Source: Chloroflexota bacterium
GTDB taxonomy: Bacteria > Chloroflexota > Chloroflexia > Chloroflexales > Roseiflexaceae
Direction: 5' to 3'
Assembly: GCA_016875555.1 (NCBI GenBank)
Contig: VGPG01000003.1
Location: 1 to 47,069 of the forward strand
DNA length: 47,069 nt
Position 1 is the stretch's first letter; each line of letters opens with the position of its first letter. This document shows positions 37,757-47,068 of this stretch, piece after piece. Below the pieces are notes generated by a model that did not search any database, was not told the DNA's origin, and worked only from the letters and a program-made list of their open reading frames with translations. The position numbers were made by a program, and so were the translations under genes.

Positions 37757-39520
37757 ATGCAAGACATCATCAAACTAGCCCGCTTCGTGCGGCCGTATTG
37801 GCGTCCCGCCGTGGCTGCGTTTATCCTCCTGACCACGCTGGTCTTCTTGGATTTGGCCATCCCCCGCTTGATCCAACGCATCATCGACGAAGGTATCGCC
37901 AAGCAAAACCAAGACGTCGTGATTGAGACCGGTCTGTTGATGGTCGGCATCTCGCTGTTGAGTGTGCTGGTCGCTGTGGGCAACAACTTCACGTCGATTC
38001 AAGTCGGCGAGGGGGTGGCGCGCGATTTGCGTCTGGCCCTTTTCAAAAAAATACAGTCGCTGTCGTTTAGTAATCTCGATCAGTTGCGCACCGGGCAGCT
38101 CTTGGTGCGCTTGACGAGCGATACGGCAGCAGTGCAACGCTACTTTCAAATCAATCTGCGCATCGGCACCCGGGCGCCGATGTTGATGATTGGTAGCATC
38201 ATCTTGATGTTTAGCACCAGTTTCAATCTGGCCATGGCCCTCTTGCCGCTCTTGCTGATTACCTCGGTGATTATCGTGGTGTTTGTGATGCGCACTGAGC
38301 CACTCTACCGCATGGTGCAACAAAAGCTCGACGTGCTCAATACCGTCCTCCAAGAGAACGTCGCCGGTGCGCGGCTGATCAAAGCCTTTGTGCGCGGTGA
38401 CGCCCAAGCCAAACGCTTTTTGGCGAGCAACAACGATTTTGCCTCGAACTCAATCGAAGTCATGCAGTTCATGGCCTTGATGATGCCGGTATTGACCATG
38501 TGCGTCAACATCGGCATGGTGGTGGTGATTTGGTGGGGCGGCTTGCACGTCGCCGAGGGCGACATGACGGTCGGCCAAATCGTGGCCTTCACCAATTACC
38601 TGCTGACCACCATGACGCCGCTGGTGATGATGACGATGCTCTCCAACACCTGGGCCAGCGGCGTCGCCTCGGCCACACGCGTCAACGAGGTGCTCGACGT
38701 CGAGCCAGCCGTCAAAGAACACACCGACCCCATCCGCTTGACGACACCCATCACGGGGCGTGTCGTGTTCGAGCAGGTGCGCATTTTCTACAACCCGCAT
38801 CTGCCTGACCCGGTGCTTGACGACATCAATCTGGTCATCGAACCAGGGCAGACGGTGGCCGTGCTCGGCGCCACGGGCGCCGGCAAGAGCTCGTTGATTA
38901 ATCTGGTGCCACGATTCTACGACGTAAGTAGCGGTCGAGTCTTGATTGATGGCATGGACGTGCGACATATCGAGCATGGCTCGTTGATGCAGCAGATTGC
39001 GATTGTGCCCCAAGAGACGATTTTGTTCTCGGGTAGTGTACGCGACAACATCCGCTACGGCGCCCCACATGCTGACGAGGCCGAGGTGATTGCGGCGGCA
39101 CAGGCCGCACAGGCGCATGACTTCATCGTGATGCTCCCGAGCGGCTACGACACGCATATCGAGGAGCGCGGCGTCAATTTGTCGGGTGGCCAAAAGCAAC
39201 GCATCGCTATTGCCCGCGCGTTGCTGACCAAACCACGGATTTTGATTCTCGACGACAGCACTAGCGCTGTTGATGTTGAGACCGAGACCAAGATTCAACA
39301 CGCACTCGAGGCGATGGGTACGGCACACACGACGTTGGTGGTGGCGCAACGCATCAGCACGGTGCTCAACGCCGATTCGATTGCGGTGCTCGATCACGGC
39401 CGGATTGTCGCCCAGGGCACGCATCGCGAGTTGATGCAACACAGTCCGATTTATCAAGAGATCTATGCCAGTCAACTCGGCGATGGCGTCGTGCAAACCA
39501 TCGAACACGATGCGGAATGA
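37757..39520 (+). CDS. ABC exporter subunit with degenerate catalytic Walker B
   Basis: The 587-residue protein has six N-terminal membrane helices and a C-terminal ATPase, the half-exporter layout. The ATPase has Walker A GATGAGKSS, signature LSGGQKQRIAIARAL and Walker B ILILDDSTSAVD. The catalytic Glu after the Walker B Asp is replaced by Asp, as in the TM287/BmrC-type partners of heterodimeric exporters. It is 14 nt upstream of the second half-exporter and should pair with it. Such pumps export drugs, lipids or peptides; the substrate is not deducible. Confidence 0.93.
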   Translation: MQDIIKLARFVRPYWRPAVAAFILLTTLVFLDLAIPRLIQRIIDEGIAKQNQDVVIETGLLMVGISLLSVLVAVGNNFTSIQVGEGVARDLRLALFKKIQSLSFSNLDQLRTGQLLVRLTSDTAAVQRYFQINLRIGTRAPMLMIGSIILMFSTSFNLAMALLPLLLITSVIIVVFVMRTEPLYRMVQQKLDVLNTVLQENVAGARLIKAFVRGDAQAKRFLASNNDFASNSIEVMQFMALMMPVLTMCVNIGMVVVIWWGGLHVAEGDMTVGQIVAFTNYLLTTMTPLVMMTMLSNTWASGVASATRVNEVLDVEPAVKEHTDPIRLTTPITGRVVFEQVRIFYNPHLPDPVLDDINLVIEPGQTVAVLGATGAGKSSLINLVPRFYDVSSGRVLIDGMDVRHIEHGSLMQQIAIVPQETILFSGSVRDNIRYGAPHADEAEVIAAAQAAQAHDFIVMLPSGYDTHIEERGVNLSGGQKQRIAIARALLTKPRILILDDSTSAVDVETETKIQHALEAMGTAHTTLVVAQRISTVLNADSIAVLDHGRIVAQGTHRELMQHSPIYQEIYASQLGDGVVQTIEHDAE

Positions 39521-39534
39521 GATAGGATACCGAC

Positions 39535-41367
39535 ATGACATCATCGAATCCTCGTGAGAATCATACCGGCGCGCGCGCCAGCATGGGTGGGCGCCACCCA
39601 ATGGCGATTGGGCGCATCGAAAAGGCCCAAGATACGCGTCAAGCACTTGCCCGCCTCGTGGCCTACCTCACCCCGTTCCGCACAGGCATCATGATTGTGC
39701 TGGTATTTGTGGTGATTTACACAGCGCTCGGCTTGCTATCGCCGTATCTCATCGGCGTAGCGATTGATCAATATATCGTGCCGATGCGCACGGCCGATCT
39801 CCCCGGTATCGCTGTGCTGATGCTCGGCGTTTATTTGGTCAACAACTTGTTTCAGGCATTGGCCGGGCGCACCATGGCCAATGTGTCACAACGAGCGTTA
39901 CAGAAGCTCCGGCAAGACTTGTTTAGCCACCTGCAAACTCTGCCGATGCAGTTTTTTGATCGCAACCCGGCCGGACAACTGATGAGCCGACTGACCAACG
40001 ACATTGACGCCATCAATCAAGCGGTGTCGCAAAACGTGACAGCGCTGGTCGCGAGTGTGCTGTCGTTAGTGGGGATTTTGATTGCGATGGTCACCCTCGA
40101 CGTGTGGTTGGCACTGGCGTCGTTGGTGGTGGTACCGATTATGTTTTGGTTTACGCAGTTTGTGGCCACCTACACACGACGTGGCTTCCGCGAGCTCCAG
40201 CGGAGCATGGGCGAACTCAACGCGGTGATGGAAGAGGCGATTAGTGGGCAAAAGGTGGTCAAGGCGTTTGGGCGCAACGAATCGGTGTTGCAGGCCTTTC
40301 GGCAACACAACCAGGCAACGTATGCGGCCGGAGTCACCGCCAACAACTATGCGTTGTTGTTGATGCCCCTCACCAGCGTTTTGGGGAATTTTTTCATCAT
40401 TGTCCTGGCCGCCTTTGGCGGTTGGCTGGCGTTGCGCGACCTCGTCACCGTGGGCGTGATTGCCACGTTTATCATTTATGCGCAAAACTTCATCAGTCCG
40501 CTCCGCCAACTAGCCAACATGTACAACGCCATCCAAGGAGCACTGGCTGGCGCCGAGCGTGTCTTCGAGATTCTCGACACGGCGCCCGAAATCGACACGG
40601 CGCCAGCGAGCGAGGCACCGACCGCGCTCCAAGGGCTGGTCGAATTTACCGACGTTGATTTTGCGTATGACGCTGGCACGCCGATAATCACGCAGATGTC
40701 GTTGACGGCCAAACCAGGCGAGATGTTTGCGTTGGTGGGACCCACGGGGGCCGGCAAAACCACGATTATCAACTTACTCAGTCGTTTTTATGAAATCAAC
40801 GCGGGGCGCATCACGATTGACGGCGTGGATATTCAGGCCATCCCCAAAGACAATTTGCGCACCCAACTCGGTCTCGTGTTGCAGGACACCTTTTTGTTTG
40901 CGGACAGCGTGATGGCAAACATCCGCTTTGGGCGGCTCGATGCCAGCGATGCAGATTGCATGCGCGCGGCCGAGATGGCGGAGGCAGACACGTTTATTCG
41001 CCAACTGCCCCAGGGGTACCAGACGCAACTATCGGAGCGGGCGAGCAATCTGAGTCAGGGGCAACGCCAACTTTTGGCGATTGCGCGCGTGATTTTGGCA
41101 GATCCACGCATTCTCATCCTCGACGAAGCCACTAGTAGCATTGATACGCGCACCGAAATCCGCATTCAACGGGCATTGTTGCGCCTGATGGCGGGGCGTA
41201 CCAGCTTCGTCATTGCGCATCGCCTGAGCACCATCCGTGATGCACATCAGGTACTGGTCATCGCAGGCGGTGCGATTGTGGAGCAAGGGAGTCATGCGGA
41301 GCTGTTGGCACAACAAGGACTCTACTTCCAACTCTACACCAGTCAATTCAAAGGGCAGTCGATTTGA
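39535..41367 (+). CDS. ABC exporter subunit with canonical Walker B and altered signature
   Basis: The 610-residue half-exporter has six membrane helices and an ATPase with Walker A GPTGAGKTT and Walker B ILILDEATSSID, so the catalytic Glu is present. Its signature reads LSQGQRQLL (about 506-514) and not LSGGQ, the change found in TM288/BmrD-type partners. With the upstream subunit it would form one active and one degenerate ATP site. An N-terminal ~35-residue extension is polar and unlike the first subunit. The gene is 14 nt downstream of its partner. Confidence 0.93.
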   Translation: MTSSNPRENHTGARASMGGRHPMAIGRIEKAQDTRQALARLVAYLTPFRTGIMIVLVFVVIYTALGLLSPYLIGVAIDQYIVPMRTADLPGIAVLMLGVYLVNNLFQALAGRTMANVSQRALQKLRQDLFSHLQTLPMQFFDRNPAGQLMSRLTNDIDAINQAVSQNVTALVASVLSLVGILIAMVTLDVWLALASLVVVPIMFWFTQFVATYTRRGFRELQRSMGELNAVMEEAISGQKVVKAFGRNESVLQAFRQHNQATYAAGVTANNYALLLMPLTSVLGNFFIIVLAAFGGWLALRDLVTVGVIATFIIYAQNFISPLRQLANMYNAIQGALAGAERVFEILDTAPEIDTAPASEAPTALQGLVEFTDVDFAYDAGTPIITQMSLTAKPGEMFALVGPTGAGKTTIINLLSRFYEINAGRITIDGVDIQAIPKDNLRTQLGLVLQDTFLFADSVMANIRFGRLDASDADCMRAAEMAEADTFIRQLPQGYQTQLSERASNLSQGQRQLLAIARVILADPRILILDEATSSIDTRTEIRIQRALLRLMAGRTSFVIAHRLSTIRDAHQVLVIAGGAIVEQGSHAELLAQQGLYFQLYTSQFKGQSI

Positions 41368-41406
41368 CCGCTTGGCGCAACGGAACACACGACGTGGAAT
41401 AGGATG

Positions 41407-41412
41407 TATAAT
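41407..41412 (+). promoter_or_regulatory. Possible -10 element of the protease gene
   Basis: A perfect TATAAT in the 155-bp gap between the exporter and protease genes, about 111 bp before the protease ATG. No clear -35 is seen, and the 5' leader would be long. Confidence 0.4.
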
Positions 41413-41522
41413 TCAGGCATACCCCCCTCGTATCAACGCAACAAACCCGGTTTGGTTTTTGAATTTCTCGGGGCTTGGTCGAAGCAGAAGCTACCAGACC
41501 AGCCATCATAGGAGAATGAACC

Positions 41523-44492
41523 ATGGCACGTTGTCTGCGTTTCTTCGTCGTGGCGTGGCTCTGTGTGGCCTGCAATCAACCCAACACCACACAACCCTCA
41601 ATGTCCACTGCCAGCCCTACGGTCGATCATGCGATCACCGCCACCCCTGTTGTTGCTGTTGTACCACCGCCCGCTGATGCGCTCACCACGTTGGCGGCAC
41701 AATCGACAGTTCCTGTTAGTGTTACGTACCACGACGAGTTGCCGGCCTCGATTCACATGCGGGTAGCAGTGTCTGGTGCTGACGCACGTGCCCAAGCAGA
41801 GCGTTTTTTACAGGAACACGCACAACTCTTCCCGATGCACTCAGACGCTCAATTGCGCGTGAGGAGCAGTTATGTCAGCGACATCGGCACAGTCGTCCAC
41901 TTGCAACAGTACGTGACCGACATCCCCGTCTATGGGGGTGAACTACACGTGCTCGTCAGCGATGGGTTCGCACACAGCCTGATGGCGAATCTGGCGGTTA
42001 CCGTCAATCGACCACGTGCGGCCAGCACGCCCAACCTCAGCGCTCCCGATGCACAACGTATTGCGCAGGCCGCAGTGGCGGATGCTAGGGTGCTGATGCC
42101 ACCACAATTGGTGTGGGTTGATACACCCGGTGTTGCTGCTGATACACCATTGCAACTCGGCTGGTTGGTCACCAGTGATGCTCCAGCAACCGCAGTACTA
42201 GTGGATGCACATCGTGGCACTATCATCGAACAATGGTCATTGACAGCCGGAGATGCTGATTGGCGTGCCGACTACGACCTCGATCTCGAAGATGGCAACG
42301 GCGAAACTGGCTTTGAAACCGACTGTTGGTGGGACACCACCGCCGATGATCAACTTGCCGACGAAGACGGGTTCGATGAATTCGTTTACGGGCAGAGCGA
42401 CGATACTAACGCATTTGCACACATTGGTACCGTGTATCAGTGGTACCACGACCAGTACGGCCAGCACTCATGGGACAACGACGACGCCGAGGTGGCCGTG
42501 TATGTCAACACGAAAGTCATCGGGCAACCGTCACGTTGGATTGGGGGGACGTGTAACATCATCGAATTTGAACCTAAAGAGGTTACGTTGATGGCCATGA
42601 CCCATGAATATACCCACGGAGTCATGCATGCCCTCGGCAAATCGGGGAGCGGTGCAGAGGCACGTGCACTGCGTGAGGCTTTCGCAGATTTGATGGCAGC
42701 GTCATTGGCAGCGAAACAGAACGAAGCGACACCGTATCTACGAAAGACGGGCACCGGCCAAGTATTCCGCAATCTCTGGCAACCGAACAACGGTGATTAT
42801 CGACACATGGATGAGTACAAATCTCAGTCGAGTATCTACCAAAACATGACGATATTTACGCGCGGAGCGCTCTTGTTTGCGGAAGGGAACATGGACAATT
42901 GCCCGTCCAAGGCGACCTGTGACCCCGATGCCACATCTAGCTCTCTCATCAAAGTGCCCGCTGCACTGGCACTCGCATATGCACGGATTGGCAAGATGAC
43001 GTATTATGCGCTACGCACCGTGCCCGCCAATGCAACTCTGCTCCAAGGACGCAATGCGATGGTCAATTATGCGCTCGTTGCGGCTAGCAATAACGTGGGT
43101 GGGTGGAAAAAAACCGATGTCTGTCGTCTCCGAAATTCCTTTGCCATGGTTGGACTGGGACAGCCAGATCTCAACTGTGACGGCATCGAAGACGAAGACA
43201 ACGATAGCGACGGAGTCATTGACAGTCAGGATAATTGCCCCAAAATTCCCAACAACCAAAAAGATATGGACGGTGATGGAGTAGGCGACAGTTGTGACGA
43301 AGACAAAGACGGCGACGGGTTCGATGAATTCGTTTACGGGCAGAGCGGGAAGGGGGGTTTTTTACCCGATAACTGCCCTGATGTATACAACGACCAGAAG
43401 GATGCTAATTTTAATGGAATTGGTACTGCGTGTGACCCTAGCGAAGACGGAGATATGGATGATGATACGGTGCTCGATGTGAAAGATAACTGCCCGCTGA
43501 ACGCGAATCCCGACCAAAAAGACAGTGACAAAGATGGCGACGGCGATGCGTGTGACCCGGATGACGACGGGGATGGCAAATCCAATGACAACGACAACTG
43601 TCCGTTTACGGCGAACAAAGGTCAGAAAGACAGCGACAACGACGGTACTGGTGATGCGTGTGACCCCTGTCCGAAGACGGATGAGGGTATTTACGGCTGG
43701 ACGCCTGGCGTGCCCGAATTGGGCATTGATCCTAAACCGATTTTTCACGATCTTGACAACGATGGCACCCCAGATGCCTGTGACGATTCGGTGGATATCA
43801 GCATTATCGGCGGCCAAATCGACATCTACAAAGAACCCATCAAAGGCCTGTGGTCAAGCACATCCCCGCTCCAAGCCAACACGCTGGTGCAGATTGCCAT
43901 TCAAGAATTAACTCAGCCCGCCGTGATGCGCCTGCCCACGTGTGACAATGCCCAGCCGGCGCGCATCAGGATTGTGGGCGATGCCCCAATCCGCCTGTTG
44001 AGCGCCCAAGGTATCGGTAGGCGTTATACACAGGACGCAACAGCCACGTATCTCATGATTGGTACAAGCACCAACATACAACTCACTCTCGCCAGTTACT
44101 GCGAAACCCCGTCGCCTGAACTTGATGGAGCCTGGCAACAGGTCATCAGCGCACAACAACCAACTGCCAGCGCGGTCACTGCATCAGAACCCACCACACC
44201 TGCAGTGATAGCTCCCAGTACCCCTGTGGTCGCAACTGAGACTATCGGTGTCGTGGCACCGAGCGCTACCACAACACCAATTGCCACCATTGCTACTACG
44301 GAGACACCAACCTCAACTCCCACAGTCACAGCTTCATTGACTACAACCGCTACAGTAAGCCCAACCGCCACGTGTGGTCCGCGTGATCGTTGCATCACAG
44401 CAACCGCTACGGAGACACCAAGCCCCACAGCCGTACTACCAAGTAGGGTTACCGTAACTCCGACCTGTCCACCACGGACACGATGCCCGTGA
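41523..44492 (+). CDS. Thermolysin-like (M4) lipoprotein with thrombospondin type 3 repeats
   Basis: The 989-residue secreted protein starts with a hydrophobic signal and a possible lipobox (LCVAC). A propeptide of FTP/PepSY type is followed by an M4 domain. The zinc ligands H361 and H365 (HEYTH, E362 as base) and E385 (EAFAD, 20 residues after H365 as in thermolysin) are present. The site of the catalytic His of thermolysin aligns with Y439 (SSIYQNMTIF). Calcium-binding thrombospondin type 3 repeats follow (about residues 548-720; DNCP/DGDG units), then a beta-rich domain and a Thr/Pro tail to the end. AGGAGA precedes ATG 41523. A 34-bp exact repeat lies inside the gene. Confidence 0.88.
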   Translation: MARCLRFFVVAWLCVACNQPNTTQPSMSTASPTVDHAITATPVVAVVPPPADALTTLAAQSTVPVSVTYHDELPASIHMRVAVSGADARAQAERFLQEHAQLFPMHSDAQLRVRSSYVSDIGTVVHLQQYVTDIPVYGGELHVLVSDGFAHSLMANLAVTVNRPRAASTPNLSAPDAQRIAQAAVADARVLMPPQLVWVDTPGVAADTPLQLGWLVTSDAPATAVLVDAHRGTIIEQWSLTAGDADWRADYDLDLEDGNGETGFETDCWWDTTADDQLADEDGFDEFVYGQSDDTNAFAHIGTVYQWYHDQYGQHSWDNDDAEVAVYVNTKVIGQPSRWIGGTCNIIEFEPKEVTLMAMTHEYTHGVMHALGKSGSGAEARALREAFADLMAASLAAKQNEATPYLRKTGTGQVFRNLWQPNNGDYRHMDEYKSQSSIYQNMTIFTRGALLFAEGNMDNCPSKATCDPDATSSSLIKVPAALALAYARIGKMTYYALRTVPANATLLQGRNAMVNYALVAASNNVGGWKKTDVCRLRNSFAMVGLGQPDLNCDGIEDEDNDSDGVIDSQDNCPKIPNNQKDMDGDGVGDSCDEDKDGDGFDEFVYGQSGKGGFLPDNCPDVYNDQKDANFNGIGTACDPSEDGDMDDDTVLDVKDNCPLNANPDQKDSDKDGDGDACDPDDDGDGKSNDNDNCPFTANKGQKDSDNDGTGDACDPCPKTDEGIYGWTPGVPELGIDPKPIFHDLDNDGTPDACDDSVDISIIGGQIDIYKEPIKGLWSSTSPLQANTLVQIAIQELTQPAVMRLPTCDNAQPARIRIVGDAPIRLLSAQGIGRRYTQDATATYLMIGTSTNIQLTLASYCETPSPELDGAWQQVISAQQPTASAVTASEPTTPAVIAPSTPVVATETIGVVAPSATTTPIATIATTETPTSTPTVTASLTTTATVSPTATCGPRDRCITATATETPSPTAVLPSRVTVTPTCPPRTRCP
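42366..42399 (+). repeat. 34-bp direct repeat, copy 1 (in the M4 domain)
   Basis: Identical to 43314-43347 and in the same frame, 948 bp apart. Both encode DGFDEFVYGQS, here at residues 282-292, where the sequence fits the M4 fold. Flanking bases differ on both sides. Confidence 0.95.
43314..43347 (+). repeat. 34-bp direct repeat, copy 2 (inside a thrombospondin type 3 repeat)
   Basis: An exact copy of 42366-42399, at residues 598-608. Here it interrupts the regular calcium-repeat pattern between GDG and DNCP, so it looks like the derived copy. A G/T homopolymer-rich stretch follows. Confidence 0.95.
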
Positions 44493-44512
44493 TTGGTGGT
44501 TCACTATACATA

Positions 44513-44550
44513 GAAACCCCTCATGGAAATCATATTCTATGAGGGGTTTC
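44513..44550. terminator. Bidirectional terminator between the protease and DUF4013 genes
   Basis: GAAACCCCTCAT (44513-44524) pairs with ATGAGGGGTTTC (44539-44550) around a 14-nt loop. It lies between converging genes. Confidence 0.75.
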
Positions 44551-44563
44551 ATAGGAGCAGGGA

Positions 44564-45295
44564 TTATTCACCGAGTTGTGGGCGTGGGTAATCGCTCCAG
44601 GCCAAATCTTGATCGACGGCGTGGTAGATGAGCATGGTGGCGACATGAGCATAAAGTAGGGCTGAGAAGAAGAGCCACGTGACGACGATGCCGCCAATCC
44701 AGCCAGCCCAACCGCCCAAATCGAGCGCTGGTGGCAACAGCAGGGCACAGACAAGTGGCGCAATGTAGAGCGGCAAACTGGCGATGCGCGCCTTGAAGTA
44801 GTAGCCGCGAGCCCCTTTGCGCAAGGCCTCACGCAAAGGGAATCCGGTCAGCGATCGCTCAAAACCACTGTCATCCACATAAATCAAGCGACCGACTGCC
44901 GATACACCAGTGATGAACATCACCAGCCACCAGCTACCCATGCCGCCTAAAAAGGTTGTGACGAGAATGGTTTGCGCCTCGGTGCTACCTTGGCTGAGCA
45001 TCAACAAGCTTGCACAAAAGAAGACTAGCACGGCCACCATCAGCGGCATCAGGTAATACAAGAAGTCGATCAGGGCGGCGAAGAGGCCGAGTAGCCAGCG
45101 TGTACTCCAATCGATGAATGGTGGGAGCGGGCTAGCAAAACCCTTGCGGGTGTTCTCCATGTGCTCGGGAATCAGGCCGGCCGCAATCGGGTAGCCGAAG
45201 ACGGTCAGCGAGCATAAGCCACCGATGCCAATCGCGTGCCACCAGTGTTTGTCGGAATGGATAGTTTTGAGGGCGTTGCGCAGAAGTTGAAACAT
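44564..45295 (-). CDS. DUF4013-like membrane protein
   Basis: The ~243-residue protein has five or six membrane helices. The pattern of early FGYPIAAGLIPEHMENTRKG, a Pro-rich loop (PLPPFIDW) and later helix-Gly-rich segments resembles the DUF4013 family, whose role is unknown. An ATG at 45301 has no room for a ribosome site; ATG 45295 is six bases after AGG and is chosen. It follows a 72-residue membrane protein gene by 14 nt, with which it is probably co-transcribed. Confidence 0.65.
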   Translation of the reverse strand: MFQLLRNALKTIHSDKHWWHAIGIGGLCSLTVFGYPIAAGLIPEHMENTRKGFASPLPPFIDWSTRWLLGLFAALIDFLYYLMPLMVAVLVFFCASLLMLSQGSTEAQTILVTTFLGGMGSWWLVMFITGVSAVGRLIYVDDSGFERSLTGFPLREALRKGARGYYFKARIASLPLYIAPLVCALLLPPALDLGGWAGWIGGIVVTWLFFSALLYAHVATMLIYHAVDQDLAWSDYPRPQLGE

Positions 45296-45309
45296 ATCCA
45301 TCCTACCTG

Positions 45310-45528
45310 CTAAATCGCATCAACATCGGGCTCGGTCGGCGCTTGGCCGGCATTGTACTTGGCCCACAACTCGGCTTCGTGCGCCTTGGCGGCTTGACGT
45401 GCCGTGGCTACCAGCGATCCCACAAAGCTGTTAGGGTCGTCGAGGGCGCCGATACGGCGCAACCACCAGATGCCGACAACGGTGCCGGCCACAAGCCCAA
45501 AGATTAATCCGAAGAGAAAACGTCGCAT
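45310..45528 (-). CDS. Small single-helix membrane protein
   Basis: The 72-residue product has one membrane helix (about residues 4-24, Gly-rich, flanked by Arg) and a short helical polar tail (ATARQAAKAHEAELWAKYN). It resembles YtxH-type small proteins only in layout. GAGGTGAG precedes its ATG. It lies just after the thrS terminator and before the DUF4013-like gene. Confidence 0.65.
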   Translation of the reverse strand: MRRFLFGLIFGLVAGTVVGIWWLRRIGALDDPNSFVGSLVATARQAAKAHEAELWAKYNAGQAPTEPDVDAI

Positions 45529-45540
45529 AGCTCACCTCTA

Positions 45541-45580
45541 AAAACGAAGCCCCACAACCGCACAATGCGGCGTGGGGCTC
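45541..45580 (-). terminator. Terminator of thrS
   Basis: On the - strand AGCCCCAC and GTGGGGCT (45572-45579 and 45548-45555) pair, with an inner CCGCA/TGCGG stem. A TTTT run follows after a few bases (45544-45541). It lies 10 bp after the thrS stop. Confidence 0.85.
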
Positions 45581-45589
45581 GGTTGGTCA

Positions 45590-47068
45590 TTACGCCTTGG
45601 TGGCGATTTCATGTTGGGCGCGGGCAATGAACTCGTCGACGTTGATGGCGCCGAGATCTTGCCCACCGCGGGTACGCACAGCCACAGCCCCGGCGGCGGC
45701 CTCGCGGTCACCGACAATCAACATATACGGGACTTTTTGCATTTGCGCATCGCGAATCTTGGCCTGCATGCGGTCACGCCCCATGTTGACCTCGACGCGC
45801 ATGCCCAAGGCTGCCATCTTGGCTTGCACCTCTCGGGCGAATGCCCCGTGCTTTTCGTCCGAAATAGGAATAATCACGGCCTGCACTGGCGCCAACCAGA
45901 GCGGGAATGCACCTGCGAAGTGCTCGATAATCACGCCCAAGAAGCGCTCGGTTGAGCCGGTTACGGCGCGGTGGATGAGCACTGGCGTGTGCATCTGGCT
46001 ATCCTCGCCGACATACTCGACACCCAAACGGGCTGGCTGAATGAAGTCAACTTGAATCGTTGACAACTGCCACTCGCGGCCGAGGGCATCCTTGGCCAAG
46101 AAGTCCGCCTTGGGGCCGTAGAATGCTGCCTCACCCGCTACAGCCTCATAGGCGACGCCGTTGGCGTCGAGTGCCTGCTTGAGCGCGTTGGTGGCCAACT
46201 CCCACTTGTCGTCGTCTTTGACGAACTTGCCCTCGTCACCACGAAGCGACAAGCGCACGCGGTAGTCGGTAAGGTTATAGGCGTTCAGAATCTCGGTAAT
46301 CAACTTGAGACAGAGGCTGAACTCTTCTTGAATCTGGCTGGGCATACAGAAGACGTGACAGTCGTCTTGGGTGAGTGAGCGCACGCGCGTCAACCCGCTC
46401 AAGGCACCGCTATCTTCGTAGCGGTAGAGCGTGGCGAACTCGGCCATGCGCATGGGCAACTCGCGGTACGAGTGGCGCCCCATCTCTTTGAAGAGCGTCA
46501 TGTGTGACGGACAATTCATCGGCTTAAGCCGGAAGACGACGTCGCCATCGACCATCGGCGGGAACATCGAGTCGCGGTAGTTGTCGTAGTGGCCTGACTT
46601 GTGGTACAGCGTCTCTTTGACCAGATGCCCGGTCCAGACGTGCTGGTAGCCGTAGCGCGTCTGTGTCTCACGCACGTATGACTCCATCAGGTAGCGCAAC
46701 ATCTCACCCTTGGGGGTGAAGAGCGGCAAGCCGGGACCGACATCCTCGGAGAAGTAGAAGAGCCCGAGCTCGCGGCCCAGTTTGCGGTGATCGCGGCGCT
46801 TAGCCTCTTCGATTTGGAAGAGGTAATGATCAAGCTCGGCTTTGGAGGCCCACGCCGTGGCATAGATGCGTTGGAGTTGCGGGCGCTTCTCGTCACCGCG
46901 CCAGTAGGCGCCGGCCACACTCATCAACTTGAATGCGTCAGCCGGGATTTCGCTGGTGTTGGCCACGTGTGGGCCACGGCACAAATCTTCGAACGTGTCT
47001 TGGCGGTAGGTCGATATGGTGACCATGCTGCCCTTGGCGCTCTCGCCGTATTCGTTCTGGCCGCTAGC
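45590..47068 (-). CDS. thrS: Threonyl-tRNA synthetase, C-terminal part
   Basis: The frame is open to the right edge, so the N-terminus (TGS and most of the editing domain) is outside. The visible ~492 residues begin near the end of the second N-terminal domain (DTFEDLCRGPHV). They include the class II core with motif 2-like KPMNCPSHMTLFK, zinc and active-site residues, the ThrRS motif HRAVTGSTERFLGVIIEH, and the C-terminal anticodon-binding domain. An internal ATG at 47026 is inside the conserved region and is not the true start. It ends at a strong terminator. Confidence 0.96.
   Translation of the reverse strand, partial: ASGQNEYGESAKGSMVTISTYRQDTFEDLCRGPHVANTSEIPADAFKLMSVAGAYWRGDEKRPQLQRIYATAWASKAELDHYLFQIEEAKRRDHRKLGRELGLFYFSEDVGPGLPLFTPKGEMLRYLMESYVRETQTRYGYQHVWTGHLVKETLYHKSGHYDNYRDSMFPPMVDGDVVFRLKPMNCPSHMTLFKEMGRHSYRELPMRMAEFATLYRYEDSGALSGLTRVRSLTQDDCHVFCMPSQIQEEFSLCLKLITEILNAYNLTDYRVRLSLRGDEGKFVKDDDKWELATNALKQALDANGVAYEAVAGEAAFYGPKADFLAKDALGREWQLSTIQVDFIQPARLGVEYVGEDSQMHTPVLIHRAVTGSTERFLGVIIEHFAGAFPLWLAPVQAVIIPISDEKHGAFAREVQAKMAALGMRVEVNMGRDRMQAKIRDAQMQKVPYMLIVGDREAAAGAVAVRTRGGQDLGAINVDEFIARAQHEIATKA

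Noticed and set aside
38450-39646. 398-codon - strand frame opposite the first ABC exporter gene
   Set aside because: It crosses the end of one exporter gene and the start of the next and has no family pattern; it is a shadow of G+C-rich codons.
43190-43690. Calcium-repeat coding region as a non-coding tandem repeat or CRISPR-like array
   Set aside because: The repeated bases encode regular Asp-rich thrombospondin type 3 units in one continuous frame; there are no uniform repeats with unique spacers.
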